Below are positions 9,173 through 18,434 of a stretch of 64,000 nt of DNA, piece by piece; the stretch's first letter is position 1; each line of letters opens with the position of its first letter. The position numbers and the translations under genes are program-made. The notes below the pieces were generated by a model that did not search any database, was not told the origin of the DNA, and saw only the letters and a list, made by a program, of their open reading frames with translations. The DNA comes from Cryomorphaceae bacterium BACL11 MAG-121001-bin54 (GTDB lineage: Bacteria > Bacteroidota > Bacteroidia > Flavobacteriales > BACL11), in contig CAJJAH010000001.1 in NCBI GenBank assembly GCA_905182255.1, positions 186,001 through 250,000 of the forward strand. Direction: 5' to 3'.

Positions 9173-9849
9173 TGGAAAATCTGCAGAAAATAGATGAATA
9201 TTTTTTCAGATTAATTAATTCTTCAGGATGGGAACAAATGGATGAATTAATGATTCTCATTTCTTCAAAATGGTTCTGGATTCCGCTTTATCTTTTCATA
9301 CTATACAAGCTCTACAGTAAATTTTCTGTTAGCTTTATTAAAATATTACTATCCTTAGGCTTGCTAATTTTTCTAGCAGATTTTGGCTCAGTTCATTTGT
9401 TTAAAGAAATTTTTCAAAGAGCAAGACCTTGTTATGCCTTAGAAGGAATAAGAATAGTAGATGGGTGTGGAGGTCCGTTTGGTTTTATTAGTTCGCATGC
9501 GGCGAACTCTTTTTCTCTTGTATTTTTTATTGCATTACTTTTTAGAAATTATTGGGGGTTTGTACATTTATTCTCTTGGGCAGTACTAGTTGGCTTTAGC
9601 AGAGTGTATTTAGGTGTTCATTATCCTTTTGATATTTTGGGTGGTATGTTTTGGGGACTATTTGTAAGTTTGCTAGTATATTATATTTATAAAATGAAAA
9701 TAAAAGATTTTGATTGGCTTTGGTTTGGTTGGCTCGTATTAGTTGTAATCTGGAATTTTGTTTGGCCTAAAGTACCACCTATTGCTGATGTACTTGTAGC
9801 TATAATTTTATCGCTTGCTGTAATTAAAATTAAAAAAAGAAATACATGA
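9172..9849 (+). CDS. PAP2 family membrane phosphatase
   Basis: Integral membrane phosphatase of the PAP2 superfamily, probably acting on a lipid phosphate such as undecaprenyl pyrophosphate or phosphatidylglycerophosphate; the substrate is not determined. The three signature motifs are visible in 225 aa: K-x6-RP as KEIFQRARP (78-86), SSHA (107-110) in place of PSGH, and SRVYLGVHYPFD (143-154). Several hydrophobic segments surround them. It follows obgE with a 1-nt overlap and overlaps pafA by 4 nt. Confidence 0.9.
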   Translation: MENLQKIDEYFFRLINSSGWEQMDELMILISSKWFWIPLYLFILYKLYSKFSVSFIKILLSLGLLIFLADFGSVHLFKEIFQRARPCYALEGIRIVDGCGGPFGFISSHAANSFSLVFFIALLFRNYWGFVHLFSWAVLVGFSRVYLGVHYPFDILGGMFWGLFVSLLVYYIYKMKIKDFDWLWFGWLVLVVIWNFVWPKVPPIADVLVAIILSLAVIKIKKRNT

Positions 9850-11462
9850 AAAAAATACTACTAATATCCTTAATACTTATAACAGGATTTCAATCTTTTT
9901 CACAGAAAGGAAAAAAAGGGATTTCTTTTTCTTTAGAAATTAATACAAAAAATGATTTACAAAAACCAAAACTGGTTGTTGGGATAGTAGTCGATCAAAT
10001 GCGTTATGATTACATCTACAGATTTTGGGATGATTTTGGAAACGATGGTTTTAAAAGACTTATAAATGAAGGTCATTTTTTTAGGAATGCACAGTTCGGA
10101 TATGTACCAACTTATACTGGGCCAGGACATGCGAGTATATATACAGGAACAACACCCTCCGTACATGGAATTATAGCAAATGATTGGTATGATAAGAACT
10201 CTGAAGAATATATTTATTGTGCTGGAGATGGAGATATGCATACTGTTTGCGATTGTGATCAGAAAAATACAGATGTAGTATCTGCTGATGGAAAAATGTC
10301 ACCACATCACATGCTTACAACAACTTTCAGTGACGAATTAAAACTTTTTAATAATGAAAGTAAAGTATTTGGAATCTCGCTAAAAGATAGAGGGGCAATT
10401 TTACCTGCAGGACATTCTGCTAATGGAGCTTTTTGGCTAAGTAGTGATGGAAAGTGGATTACTTCTTCTTTTTATATGGATCAACTTCCTGATTATATTA
10501 AAACAATAAATGATAACAATCCTTCAGAAACTTACCTTAAAGGAGAGTGGGCTGTAAAAGGAGAGTTTTCTCATAATCTTGACGCTTTATTGCTAACTGG
10601 TGCAAAATCGATAAAAAAGACGCCATTTGGGAATAGTATCTTAAAAGATCTGGCAATTGATATTATAAATAAAGAAGAATTAGGACAAGGAAAAAATACA
10701 GATATAATTACTATTAGTTTTTCTTCTACTGATTATATTGGTCATAAGTACGGGCCACATGCTGCAGAAATTAAGGACACTTACATCCGTTTAGATAATG
10801 ATATCGCAGATATTTTGAATAATCTAGACAAAGAAATTGGAGCGGAAAATGTAGTGCTTTTCATTACTGCTGATCATGGAGTTGTTTCTGAACCACAAGA
10901 ACTTTTAGAAAGAAATATTCCTGCTGGATATTTTGATGGATCTGTTATGAAAACAGAATTATCAACTTATCTAATTACTAATTATGGTGAAGGAGAGTGG
11001 ATAAAAAACTATTCTAACAACCAATTATTTTTAAATCAAAAATTAATTTCAGAACGAAACATAGATCTTCAAGAAATTGAGAGAAAATGTGCTAATTTTT
11101 TCTTAAAATATGAATGGGTTAAAAACACATATACAGCAACTCAAATAAATGAAAACGAATATAACAATTCATTTCATTCCTTAATTCAAAGAGGTTATAA
11201 TCAGAAAAGATCGGGTGATGTAATTGTCAGTTTACAAACTGGTTGGCTATCGTCTTATTGGGAAAAAGGAGGTACAACTCACGGATCATCTTATAGTTAT
11301 GACACTCATGTACCACTAATTTTCTGGGGTGGAAAAATACCTCAAGGACAAACGGACAGAAAAGTTAATATCCGTGATATTGCACCAACAATTTCTACAA
11401 TTTTAGGAACGGCATATCCAAATGGCTGTACCGGAAATCCTTTACCAGAAGTAACTGAGTGA
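9846..11462 (+). CDS. pafA: PafA-type alkaline phosphatase
   Basis: Periplasmic or surface phosphate monoesterase of the alkaline phosphatase superfamily (538 aa). A signal peptide ends near SFSQ (residue 20). It has the metal-binding Asp50 in VVDQMRYDY, the nucleophile Thr91 in YTGPGHASIYTG, Asn112, and SLKDRGAILPAGH, whose Lys180/Arg182 correspond to the phosphate-contacting Lys and Arg of Flavobacterium PafA. Later metal ligands lie in TADHG and the THGS segment. These residues favour monoesterase over diesterase activity. Its TGA overlaps the GTG start of aroB. Confidence 0.92.
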   Translation: MKKILLISLILITGFQSFSQKGKKGISFSLEINTKNDLQKPKLVVGIVVDQMRYDYIYRFWDDFGNDGFKRLINEGHFFRNAQFGYVPTYTGPGHASIYTGTTPSVHGIIANDWYDKNSEEYIYCAGDGDMHTVCDCDQKNTDVVSADGKMSPHHMLTTTFSDELKLFNNESKVFGISLKDRGAILPAGHSANGAFWLSSDGKWITSSFYMDQLPDYIKTINDNNPSETYLKGEWAVKGEFSHNLDALLLTGAKSIKKTPFGNSILKDLAIDIINKEELGQGKNTDIITISFSSTDYIGHKYGPHAAEIKDTYIRLDNDIADILNNLDKEIGAENVVLFITADHGVVSEPQELLERNIPAGYFDGSVMKTELSTYLITNYGEGEWIKNYSNNQLFLNQKLISERNIDLQEIERKCANFFLKYEWVKNTYTATQINENEYNNSFHSLIQRGYNQKRSGDVIVSLQTGWLSSYWEKGGTTHGSSYSYDTHVPLIFWGGKIPQGQTDRKVNIRDIAPTISTILGTAYPNGCTGNPLPEVTE

Positions 11463-12448
11463 AAGAAGTAAAGGCAATAGATTATTCGATTTGGATTGGA
11501 GAAAATTCTCTTTCAAAACTTGATATTTCTACTTACTCCAAAGTTGCTATTTTGGTAGATGAAAACACCAAGAGAGATTGTTTATTCAAACTTCCACAAA
11601 TAGAAAACGCTCTTATTATTGAAATTAAATCAGGGGAGGAATACAAGAATCTTAGCACATGTAATTTCATTTGGGAACAACTCACCATAAATAATTTTGA
11701 CCGAAATGCACTACTCATCAACCTAGGAGGAGGAGTCATTGGTGATATAGGAGGGTTTTGTGCTGCTACTTATAAAAGAGGGTTAGAATTCATTCACATC
11801 CCTACTACTTTATTGGCTATGGTGGATGCATCAGTGGGTGGAAAAGTAGGAATTGATTTCAAAGGGTTTAAAAACCAAATTGGAATTTTTAATAATCCAA
11901 ATGCAGTATTAATTTATCCTAAATTTTTAGAAACACTTGAAGAAAGCGAGTTGAAGTCAGGTTTTGCAGAAGTGGTAAAACACGCCTTGATTTCAGATAA
12001 CTCTCTTTGGTTAAAACTTAAGAATACGCCTTTTGCTGATTTGGATTGGGAAGATATTATTGATACCTCTGTTCACATAAAAAATAAGATTGTTTTAGCA
12101 GATCCTTTTGAAAAAGGAGAACGAAAGAAACTCAATTTTGGGCATACTTTTGGTCATGCAATTGAAAGTTATTATTTGGAGAAGGGAACGCCCATTTCAC
12201 ATGGAGAAGCAGTATTTATGGGAATGATATTAGAAACTGAAATTTCTGATTTATCAGAAACTAATAAAAATGAAATTAAGAATTATATCCTTAGTGATTT
12301 TGCTTTACCTTATACTCCAAATAAAACATATTTACATAAATTCCTATTAAACGATAAGAAAAACCAAAATGAAAAAATTAATTTCACGTTATTAAGTGGA
12401 ATAGGAAATTGTTCAATTGATAATCTTTTCTCTATAAATGAATTATAA
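11459..12448 (+). CDS. aroB: 3-dehydroquinate synthase
   Basis: Second enzyme of the shikimate pathway, forming 3-dehydroquinate from DAHP with NAD and a divalent metal. The 329-aa product starts with GTG overlapping the pafA stop. It shows GGGVIGDIGGFCAATYKRG, the DASVGGKVGID loop, KNQIG, the metal-ligand Glu in GFAEVVKH, and HTFGHAIE. It is slightly shorter than the ~350-aa norm. aroA overlaps its 3' end by 11 bp, so two shikimate steps are translationally linked. Confidence 0.96.
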   Translation: MKEVKAIDYSIWIGENSLSKLDISTYSKVAILVDENTKRDCLFKLPQIENALIIEIKSGEEYKNLSTCNFIWEQLTINNFDRNALLINLGGGVIGDIGGFCAATYKRGLEFIHIPTTLLAMVDASVGGKVGIDFKGFKNQIGIFNNPNAVLIYPKFLETLEESELKSGFAEVVKHALISDNSLWLKLKNTPFADLDWEDIIDTSVHIKNKIVLADPFEKGERKKLNFGHTFGHAIESYYLEKGTPISHGEAVFMGMILETEISDLSETNKNEIKNYILSDFALPYTPNKTYLHKFLLNDKKNQNEKINFTLLSGIGNCSIDNLFSINEL

Positions 12449-13610
12449 AATTTCACATCCTACAAAAGTGGTGGAGTGTGAGATTGATCTACCTGCTTCA
12501 AAAAGTATTTCAAATCGATTATTAATCATTCAAGCACTTTGCAATCAAGAATTTGTAATTTCAAATCTGTCAACCTCTGAAGATACCAAAGCTTTACAGA
12601 AAGCTTTAACAGCTAATGAAACTACAATTAATGTTGGTGCTGCAGGAACTTCTTTTCGATTCTTAGCGGCTTATCTTTCTACTTTGGTTGGTAATAGATT
12701 TATCTTGACTGGGAGTAATAGAATGAAAGAAAGACCCATTAAAGAATTAGTAGATACTTTACTAGATTTAGGAATTGAGATAAAATATTTGGAAAAAATG
12801 GGTTTCCCTCCTTTATCCATTTTAGGCACTGAAATAACAGAGAATAAAGTAAGTATTGATGGGCAAATAAGTTCTCAATTTATTTCTGCAATTTTGTTAA
12901 TTGCTCCAACTTTAAAAAATGGAATAAAACTTAAAATTCCTGGTGAAATAGTTTCTAAACCCTACATAATAATGACTTTAAAACTTATGCAAGAATTTGG
13001 AATTATTCATACTTGGCAAAAAAATACAATTGAAATAATACCTCAGAAATATAGTGCAAAAGACTTCAATATAGAAGCTGATTGGTCGGCAGCATCTTTT
13101 TGGTATGAAATTGCTGCACTTTCTAGTGGCTGTAATATTAAACTCATGGGATTAACTGAGAATTCTATTCAGGGAGATAAAAAAGTGATTGAGCTATTTG
13201 AAAATTTAGGGGTACAAACTAAATTTAAAAATGGAAGTATTATACTCACTAAGAAAGAAGAAAATATCATTTCAAAAGCAATAAACTTAATCAGTACACC
13301 AGACTTATACCAACCTTTAAAATGCACTCACTTGTCCAAGAATTTAACAACTAAATTTTTAGGACTACAAACTTTAAAAAACAAAGAAACAGACAGAATA
13401 AAAGCAGTAGAAAAAGAATTGTTAAAATTAAATACAACTAAAAAAATAACGACCTACAAGGACCACAGAATGGCAATGAGTTTTGCTCCTCTATGTTTAA
13501 AATATGACACATTACAGATAAATGATGTGGATGTTGTAGGCAAATCATATCCTAACTTTTGGAATGACTTAAAAAAAGGAGGTTTTATAATAACGCCATT
13601 AACTCACTAA
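12438..13610 (+). CDS. aroA: 3-phosphoshikimate 1-carboxyvinyltransferase (EPSP synthase)
   Basis: Joins shikimate-3-phosphate and phosphoenolpyruvate to EPSP. At 390 aa it is shorter than the ~427-aa enterobacterial enzyme, but the active-site blocks are present: SKSISNR, GAAGTSFRF (canonical core NAGTAxR), RMKERPI, SSQFISA, the catalytic Asp in TPDLYQ, KETDRI and DHRMAM. The GAAGTSF variant deviates from class I. It overlaps aroB at the start, and the convergent HAD nucleotidase by 26 bp at the end. Confidence 0.95.
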   Translation: MNYKISHPTKVVECEIDLPASKSISNRLLIIQALCNQEFVISNLSTSEDTKALQKALTANETTINVGAAGTSFRFLAAYLSTLVGNRFILTGSNRMKERPIKELVDTLLDLGIEIKYLEKMGFPPLSILGTEITENKVSIDGQISSQFISAILLIAPTLKNGIKLKIPGEIVSKPYIIMTLKLMQEFGIIHTWQKNTIEIIPQKYSAKDFNIEADWSAASFWYEIAALSSGCNIKLMGLTENSIQGDKKVIELFENLGVQTKFKNGSIILTKKEENIISKAINLISTPDLYQPLKCTHLSKNLTTKFLGLQTLKNKETDRIKAVEKELLKLNTTKKITTYKDHRMAMSFAPLCLKYDTLQINDVDVVGKSYPNFWNDLKKGGFIITPLTH

Positions 13611-14274
13611 GACAAAATATCTCATGAACTACTGCATGATCGTGAGATAACTTATTTGGGTTAAAATAAACTCCTTGCATACCAATTTTTTCAGCACCTA
13701 ATATATCAACAGGGAAGTCATCTCCAATCATAATACTTTGATCCAAATTTGCCTTTGCTTGATCTAATGCAAACTCAAATATTTTAGCATTTGGCTTCTT
13801 TACTCCTACTTGTTCGGAAGTTACAATCACATCAAAATATTGTGTTAAATCAGAATGTGCTAATTTAATATGTTGCACTTCTTCAAATCCATTAGTAATT
13901 ATATGGAGTGAGTACTTTTTTTTCAAATATAATAGCACTTCATGGGTATAAGGGAAAAGAAAAGTTTTAGTTGGACATTGCTGAATGTAAGCCAAGCCAA
14001 ATTGTTCTGCTAGTTCTGAATCATCAATATCGTATTCGGCTAAAGCTAGTTGAAATCTTTTTCCTCTTAACTCACCTTTCTTAATCTTGTCTTTTCGATA
14101 TAAATCCCATAATTTTTCATTATGTATTTTATATTTTTTTATAAAGTTATCTGAGTTATCTATTCCTTTTTCAATTAGTTTAAAGTCCTTAATTAATTTC
14201 AACAGTGTTGTATGAGAATTTTTTTCAAAATCCCATAATGTTCGGTCTAAATCAAAAAAAATATGTTTTATCAT
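13585..14274 (-). CDS. YjjG-type HAD pyrimidine nucleotidase
   Basis: HAD phosphatase of 229 aa resembling the YjjG nucleotidases that dephosphorylate UMP/dUMP and non-canonical pyrimidine nucleotides. Motif I is FFDLDRTLWDFE (Asp8 nucleophile, Asp10), motif II is IITNGFEEVQ, the motif III lysine is in VGVKKPNAKIF, and motif IV is MIGDDFPVDILGA. A helical cap sits between motifs I and II. It reads toward aroA and overlaps it. The 114 bp upstream (14275-14388) show no gene. Confidence 0.88.
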   Translation of the reverse strand: MIKHIFFDLDRTLWDFEKNSHTTLLKLIKDFKLIEKGIDNSDNFIKKYKIHNEKLWDLYRKDKIKKGELRGKRFQLALAEYDIDDSELAEQFGLAYIQQCPTKTFLFPYTHEVLLYLKKKYSLHIITNGFEEVQHIKLAHSDLTQYFDVIVTSEQVGVKKPNAKIFEFALDQAKANLDQSIMIGDDFPVDILGAEKIGMQGVYFNPNKLSHDHAVVHEIFCLSELMALL

Positions 14275-14388
14275 TAATATAATTTTCTTATGAAATGCAT
14301 ATTATGTTTCTTAATATTCTCTTCTCTTCGCTCACTAATAAAATGATTAAATACTGAATTCTGATTTTCCAAATTAATTATTTCCATT

Positions 14389-15702
14389 TTAAATATGTAT
14401 TAATTTAAGCATATCCTCATACACATTTCGCCAGCCCTTCCATTCCCCCGTATCACTGAATGTATCGTTATGCCAAATGCTTATTAACATTCCATCTACT
14501 TGTTTTACTTCATTTATAATTTCCTCTAATTGCTTAACCACTTCATCAGGATTTAACTGCATATTAAACTTTAATATATCATCAACAATTGCAAAAGGAT
14601 AAACTTTAATAGGTAAAACTTGCTCCACATCTAGATTATAGAATGTAAATGAGCTAGCAATTCCTGCTCTAAATCCTAAAGTAGAGGCGTAACCCATTGT
14701 ATAATCATTACTAATACCAGCTTCTAATAAACGTTTATATGTTTGAGGCAATGATAGTTGTAAAAAATGTTGACGACTAAAAGTAACTTCTCTTCTTTGA
14801 ATATCCTCAAGACGTTTTATCTCAACTGCTAATTGGTTTTCTTTAATACTTGAACCAAAAGATGGGTGAATACCAACTGGAGCCAAATCAGCTAAACGTT
14901 TTACTAAAGCTTGAAATTTACTATTTGTATAAGAAATATTTTTATCATTCAGGCCATAATCTCCAAGTAGCACAAAATAACGCAAATCAATATCATATTT
15001 TTTCTGTAAATTAAATTGTAAAGAAAACGTATCAAAAGGATCTTTTCTTTTACCTAAGCTAACTGCAACTGCCATTTTTAAAGAATCAGTATCAAAGCTT
15101 AACACTGCTTTTAATAAAAATGCAACAGAACGCACAAAACCTTTGCCTTTGTACAGAAACGCATTGTCAATATCAATAGTTGAAATGTACTTAAATACTG
15201 GATATTTTATTTGCAAATCAGGAAACTTATTCTCAATAACACTTATTAATTGCTTAGCCCATATATTTACTACTGGCTTTTGTAAAAAATTATGTTTGAA
15301 AGCTACACTCTCTTCTGCTTTAAATCGATTATACTTATCTTTTAAGTGAGGTAGATATTCCTCATACCTACTTACTAAATAGAAGCTTGACGCAAAAATA
15401 TCATATGCAAAAGCATTTTCGTTTGAAGATTGAAAAAAAACCGGACAATTTTCATGCTCACCTACCTGAATTAACACTTCATTTATCCCTCTTTCATTCA
15501 ATAAGGAATGAGCCTCTATAAATATTTCACTATCACAGATTGGTAATAGTGAATAATTTAGTTTTGAATTCTGAGCATTTAAGTAAGTATGCTTTTCATC
15601 AGTTAACTGATACTCAATTTTGTAGATTTCATTAAAAATTAGCCCAAAGACATACTGGTGTCTAGTTGTAATCTTAGGAACATATATTAACAAGCTTTGC
15701 AT
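14389..15702 (-). CDS. Polysaccharide deacetylase-like protein
   Basis: Predicted carbohydrate esterase family 4-like protein (437 aa from the chosen start). An earlier in-frame Met at 15732 exists, but MQSLLIYVPKITTRHQYVF matches the usual N-terminus of this Bacteroidota family. The C-terminal NodB-like half carries TIDIDNAFLYKG (metal Asp), VGIHPSFGSS (His) and SRQHFL, with SIWHND near the end. No signal peptide is seen. The substrate is unknown; related genes often sit near cell-envelope loci. The rpsT terminator lies just upstream. Confidence 0.8.
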   Translation of the reverse strand: MQSLLIYVPKITTRHQYVFGLIFNEIYKIEYQLTDEKHTYLNAQNSKLNYSLLPICDSEIFIEAHSLLNERGINEVLIQVGEHENCPVFFQSSNENAFAYDIFASSFYLVSRYEEYLPHLKDKYNRFKAEESVAFKHNFLQKPVVNIWAKQLISVIENKFPDLQIKYPVFKYISTIDIDNAFLYKGKGFVRSVAFLLKAVLSFDTDSLKMAVAVSLGKRKDPFDTFSLQFNLQKKYDIDLRYFVLLGDYGLNDKNISYTNSKFQALVKRLADLAPVGIHPSFGSSIKENQLAVEIKRLEDIQRREVTFSRQHFLQLSLPQTYKRLLEAGISNDYTMGYASTLGFRAGIASSFTFYNLDVEQVLPIKVYPFAIVDDILKFNMQLNPDEVVKQLEEIINEVKQVDGMLISIWHNDTFSDTGEWKGWRNVYEDMLKLIHI

Positions 15703-15710
15703 TAGGCAAA

Positions 15711-15747
15711 TATAAAAAAAAGGGCTTATCACAATGATAAACCCTTT
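15711..15747 (-). terminator. Terminator downstream of rpsT
   Basis: Read on the minus strand, a hairpin formed by AAAGGG-TTATCA arms (one internal A/C mismatch, 3-nt loop) is followed by a run of eight T. It ends the tRNA-Glu/rpsT transcript. Confidence 0.85.
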
Positions 15748-15767
15748 CTAGATAATTAATTTGCTAT

Positions 15768-16022
15768 TTATGCTAATGCATTTACATGCTTAGATAATTT
15801 TGACTTTAAATTAGAAGATTTATTCTTATGAATAATATTTCTTTTTGTCAATTTATCCAACATACCAGCAACTTTAGGAAATAAAGCAGCTGCTTCTTTT
15901 TTATCTGTTAAAGCACGTAAAGATCTTACTGCATTTCTTACAGTTTTATGCTGATATTTATTTAACAATCTTTTTGTTTCTGATTGTCTTATTCTTTTTA
16001 TTGCTGACTTATGATTTGCCAT
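15768..16022 (-). CDS. rpsT: 30S ribosomal protein S20
   Basis: Small-subunit protein that binds 16S rRNA early in assembly. The product is 84 aa from [15 protein letters not shown], the canonical S20 start. A longer open frame upstream would run into the tRNA gene, so it is rejected. The protein is Lys/Arg-rich throughout ([30 protein letters not shown]). Its ATG lies only 15 nt after the 3' end of the tRNA-Glu gene on the same strand, with one promoter upstream of both, so its 5' leader is probably created by tRNA processing. Confidence 0.97.
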   Translation of the reverse strand: MANHKSAIKRIRQSETKRLLNKYQHKTVRNAVRSLRALTDKKEAAALFPKVAGMLDKLTKRNIIHKNKSSNLKSKLSKHVNALA

Positions 16023-16037
16023 AGTTTTAAATTTTAG

Positions 16038-16109
16038 TAGCCCGACGGAGAATCGAACTCCGGTTACATGGATGAAAACCATGCGTCCTAACCACTAGAC
16101 GACCGGGCC
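16038..16109 (-). tRNA. tRNA-Glu (anticodon TTC)
   Basis: 72-nt cloverleaf on the minus strand: acceptor GGCCCGG pairs with TCGGGCT (two G-U ends), D-stem GTC/GAC, anticodon stem CATGG/CCATG around TTTTCAT (anticodon TTC), and T-stem CGGAG/CTCCG with loop TTCGATT. The discriminator base is A. CCA is not encoded. It is followed after 15 nt by rpsT. Confidence 0.97.
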
Positions 16110-16133
16110 ATAATGTTCTCAAAATTGAGGGTG

Positions 16134-16141
16134 CAAATTTA
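16134..16141 (-). promoter_or_regulatory. Promoter -7 element of tRNA-Glu/rpsT
   Basis: The minus strand reads TAAATTTG, 24 nt before the tRNA 5' end. A short dyad (CTCAA/TTGAG, 16118-16129) lies between it and the tRNA. Confidence 0.6.
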
Positions 16142-16168
16142 TATTTTTTTTAATATTACACGAAAAAA

Positions 16169-16843
16169 TTATTCATTATTTGTTTCAAAAGAAAATTTGT
16201 ATCCCATTCGTTTAGCAGTTTTTAACTTTTGATTGTTGTTCATATCTAGTATTTGATGAACAGAAACTACTTTAACATCGTTGAAATTTGGCGCTTGTAA
16301 ATCAAAATTTAAAGCATAAAGCATTGTTTCATTAATAATTTTATCAATTTGTACTGTATTTATTTGTTGATTTATAAAGTCATTAAACAATAAACCTAAC
16401 TGTTTATCACCCTCCACAAAAAAATGCTTTTCCTTATTAACAAATACACGAGCTATTAAATAACCCGCATCATTCATACGATTATATTTAAAGGAATCAG
16501 AAAGAAAATTATAGATATTAATCACCCCGCAAAAAGATCTTAATATATCTTCTTTAACATATTTTGTTTTATGAATTGAATGTGAATTTTGAAAATCAAA
16601 AATATTTGAATGCATGTGGAAAAGTAGAGTATCTCCTGAAAATTTTAATTTTGATTCAAAATTACCAGCTGAAGAATAAATGACCTTCACATCTTTATCA
16701 GACAATTCATTATTAATAATATCTGATTTAGCTTTTAAACATTGCTGAAATTCAGCAAAGACAGACTTAGTTTTTCTAAAAACCTCTTGCTTTGTACTAG
16801 CTTTAGTCATTAGTAATTGAACGATCTTTTCTTTATTATTCAT
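16169..16843 (-). CDS. Conserved hypothetical protein next to proS
   Basis: I do not recognise a named domain. The 224-aa protein has no signal peptide or membrane segment. It mixes a helical N-terminus (about 1-50, Lys/Gln-rich) with an alpha/beta body containing KFSGDTLLFHMHSNIFDF and RVFVNKEKHFFVEGDKQLGLLF. It starts 3 nt after the proS stop, so it is surely co-translated with ProRS. A role linked to translation is possible from position alone. The tRNA-Glu promoter begins just downstream. Confidence 0.8.
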   Translation of the reverse strand: MNNKEKIVQLLMTKASTKQEVFRKTKSVFAEFQQCLKAKSDIINNELSDKDVKVIYSSAGNFESKLKFSGDTLLFHMHSNIFDFQNSHSIHKTKYVKEDILRSFCGVINIYNFLSDSFKYNRMNDAGYLIARVFVNKEKHFFVEGDKQLGLLFNDFINQQINTVQIDKIINETMLYALNFDLQAPNFNDVKVVSVHQILDMNNNQKLKTAKRMGYKFSFETNNE

Positions 16844-16846
16844 CTT

Positions 16847-18319
16847 TTAATATGATTTTGCAAATAAAACTCTATTAGTCGAATGGCTTCCCGTAAAAAT
16901 ACATACCCCATCCTCTTTTTTAACATCCAAAGGAATACATCTTATTGTTGCTTTAGTTTCTTGTTTAATTAATTCTTCTGTTTCAGATGTGCCATCCCAA
17001 TGCGCATAAACAAAACCACCTTTTTCAATTAACTTTAAGAATTCTTCTTTAGAGTCCGCTTTATAGGTTTTTTCTTCTCGAAAGGTTAATGCCTTTTCAT
17101 ATAAATTATCTTGAATTTTATCTAACAGATGTTCAACCTTATTTTCAATATCTATTATCTGGAAAGTTTCTTTCTCCAAAGTATCTCTACGAGCTACTTC
17201 GATAGTACCATTTTCTAAATCACGAGCACCTAATGCTAATCGCAATGGCACTCCTTTCAATTCATATTCCGCAAATTTCCAACCTGGCTTATGTGTATCT
17301 CTATTATCAAACTTAACAGATATACCTTTCTTTTCTAGCGCTTTCTTTACTTTATTAGCAACTTCTGATACAGCAACTAATTGCTCTTCTCCTTTGTAAA
17401 TGGGTACAATAACTACTTGAAATGGCGCTAATTTTGGAGGTAAAACTAATCCGTTATCATCAGAATGTGTCATAATTAAAGCGCCCATCAAACGAGTTGA
17501 AACACCCCAAGAGGAAGCCCAAACATATTCTTTCTTTCCTTGCTTATTGGCAAATTTTACATCAAATGCTTTTGCAAAATTTTGTCCTAAAAAATGAGAT
17601 GTACCTGCTTGTAAGGCCTTCCCATCCTGCATAAGTGCTTCAATACAATAGGTCTCCTCAGCACCTGCAAAACGCTCGTTAGCTGATTTCAACCCCTTAA
17701 CAACTGGCATTGCCATAAAGTTTTTAGCAAAATCAGAATAAATACCAATCATCTGCTCAGTTTCCTCTATTGCTTCTTTTTTAGTTGCGTGAGCTGTATG
17801 TCCCTCTTGCCATAAAAACTCAGTAGTACGCAAAAATAATCTTGTACGCATTTCCCATCTTACTACATTTGCCCATTGGTTTATCAAAATTGGTAAATCA
17901 CGATAAGATTGTATCCATTTACGATAAGTATCCCATATAATAGTTTCAGATGTAGGACGCACAATTAATTCTTCTTCTAATTTAGCTGCTGGATCTACAA
18001 TTAAACCACTACCGTCTTCAGCATTTTTCAATCGGTAATGAGTGACAACAGCACATTCTTTTGCAAAGCCATCAACATGAGCTGCCTCCTTACTTAAATA
18101 CGATTTAGGAATAAAAAGAGGGAAATAAGCATTCACATGACCTGTTGCTTTAAACATTCTGTCTAGTTCTGCTTGCATTTTTTCCCAAATTGCAAATCCA
18201 TAAGGTTTAATTACCATACAGCCTCTTACTCCTGAATTCTCTGCTAAATCAGCACCTTGTACAATCTCATTATACCACTGTGAATAGTCCTCTTCTCTTG
18301 ATGTTAGTTTTTTCGCCAT
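16847..18319 (-). CDS. proS: Prolyl-tRNA synthetase
   Basis: Class II aminoacyl-tRNA synthetase charging tRNA-Pro. The 490-aa enzyme is the archaeal/eukaryal (ProS type 3) form common in Bacteroidota: it lacks the large bacterial editing insertion between motifs 2 and 3. Visible signatures are [14 protein letters not shown], motif 2 [23 protein letters not shown], and the anticodon-binding domain ([17 protein letters not shown] and [26 protein letters not shown]). The C-terminus carries the expected short extension (ATIRCIP...CIFTG). It heads a minus-strand unit with the hypothetical protein. Confidence 0.96.
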   Translation of the reverse strand: MAKKLTSREEDYSQWYNEIVQGADLAENSGVRGCMVIKPYGFAIWEKMQAELDRMFKATGHVNAYFPLFIPKSYLSKEAAHVDGFAKECAVVTHYRLKNAEDGSGLIVDPAAKLEEELIVRPTSETIIWDTYRKWIQSYRDLPILINQWANVVRWEMRTRLFLRTTEFLWQEGHTAHATKKEAIEETEQMIGIYSDFAKNFMAMPVVKGLKSANERFAGAEETYCIEALMQDGKALQAGTSHFLGQNFAKAFDVKFANKQGKKEYVWASSWGVSTRLMGALIMTHSDDNGLVLPPKLAPFQVVIVPIYKGEEQLVAVSEVANKVKKALEKKGISVKFDNRDTHKPGWKFAEYELKGVPLRLALGARDLENGTIEVARRDTLEKETFQIIDIENKVEHLLDKIQDNLYEKALTFREEKTYKADSKEEFLKLIEKGGFVYAHWDGTSETEELIKQETKATIRCIPLDVKKEDGVCIFTGSHSTNRVLFAKSY

Positions 18320-18434
18320 TTTACTTTAAAAAATGTAATTTTGTGATATTATTTTCGTTTACTTATAAAAGCTGTACAAAACTAACAAATTAAACTAGCA
18401 TAAGTTTATGCCTATCAAACAAAAAAATACTACC

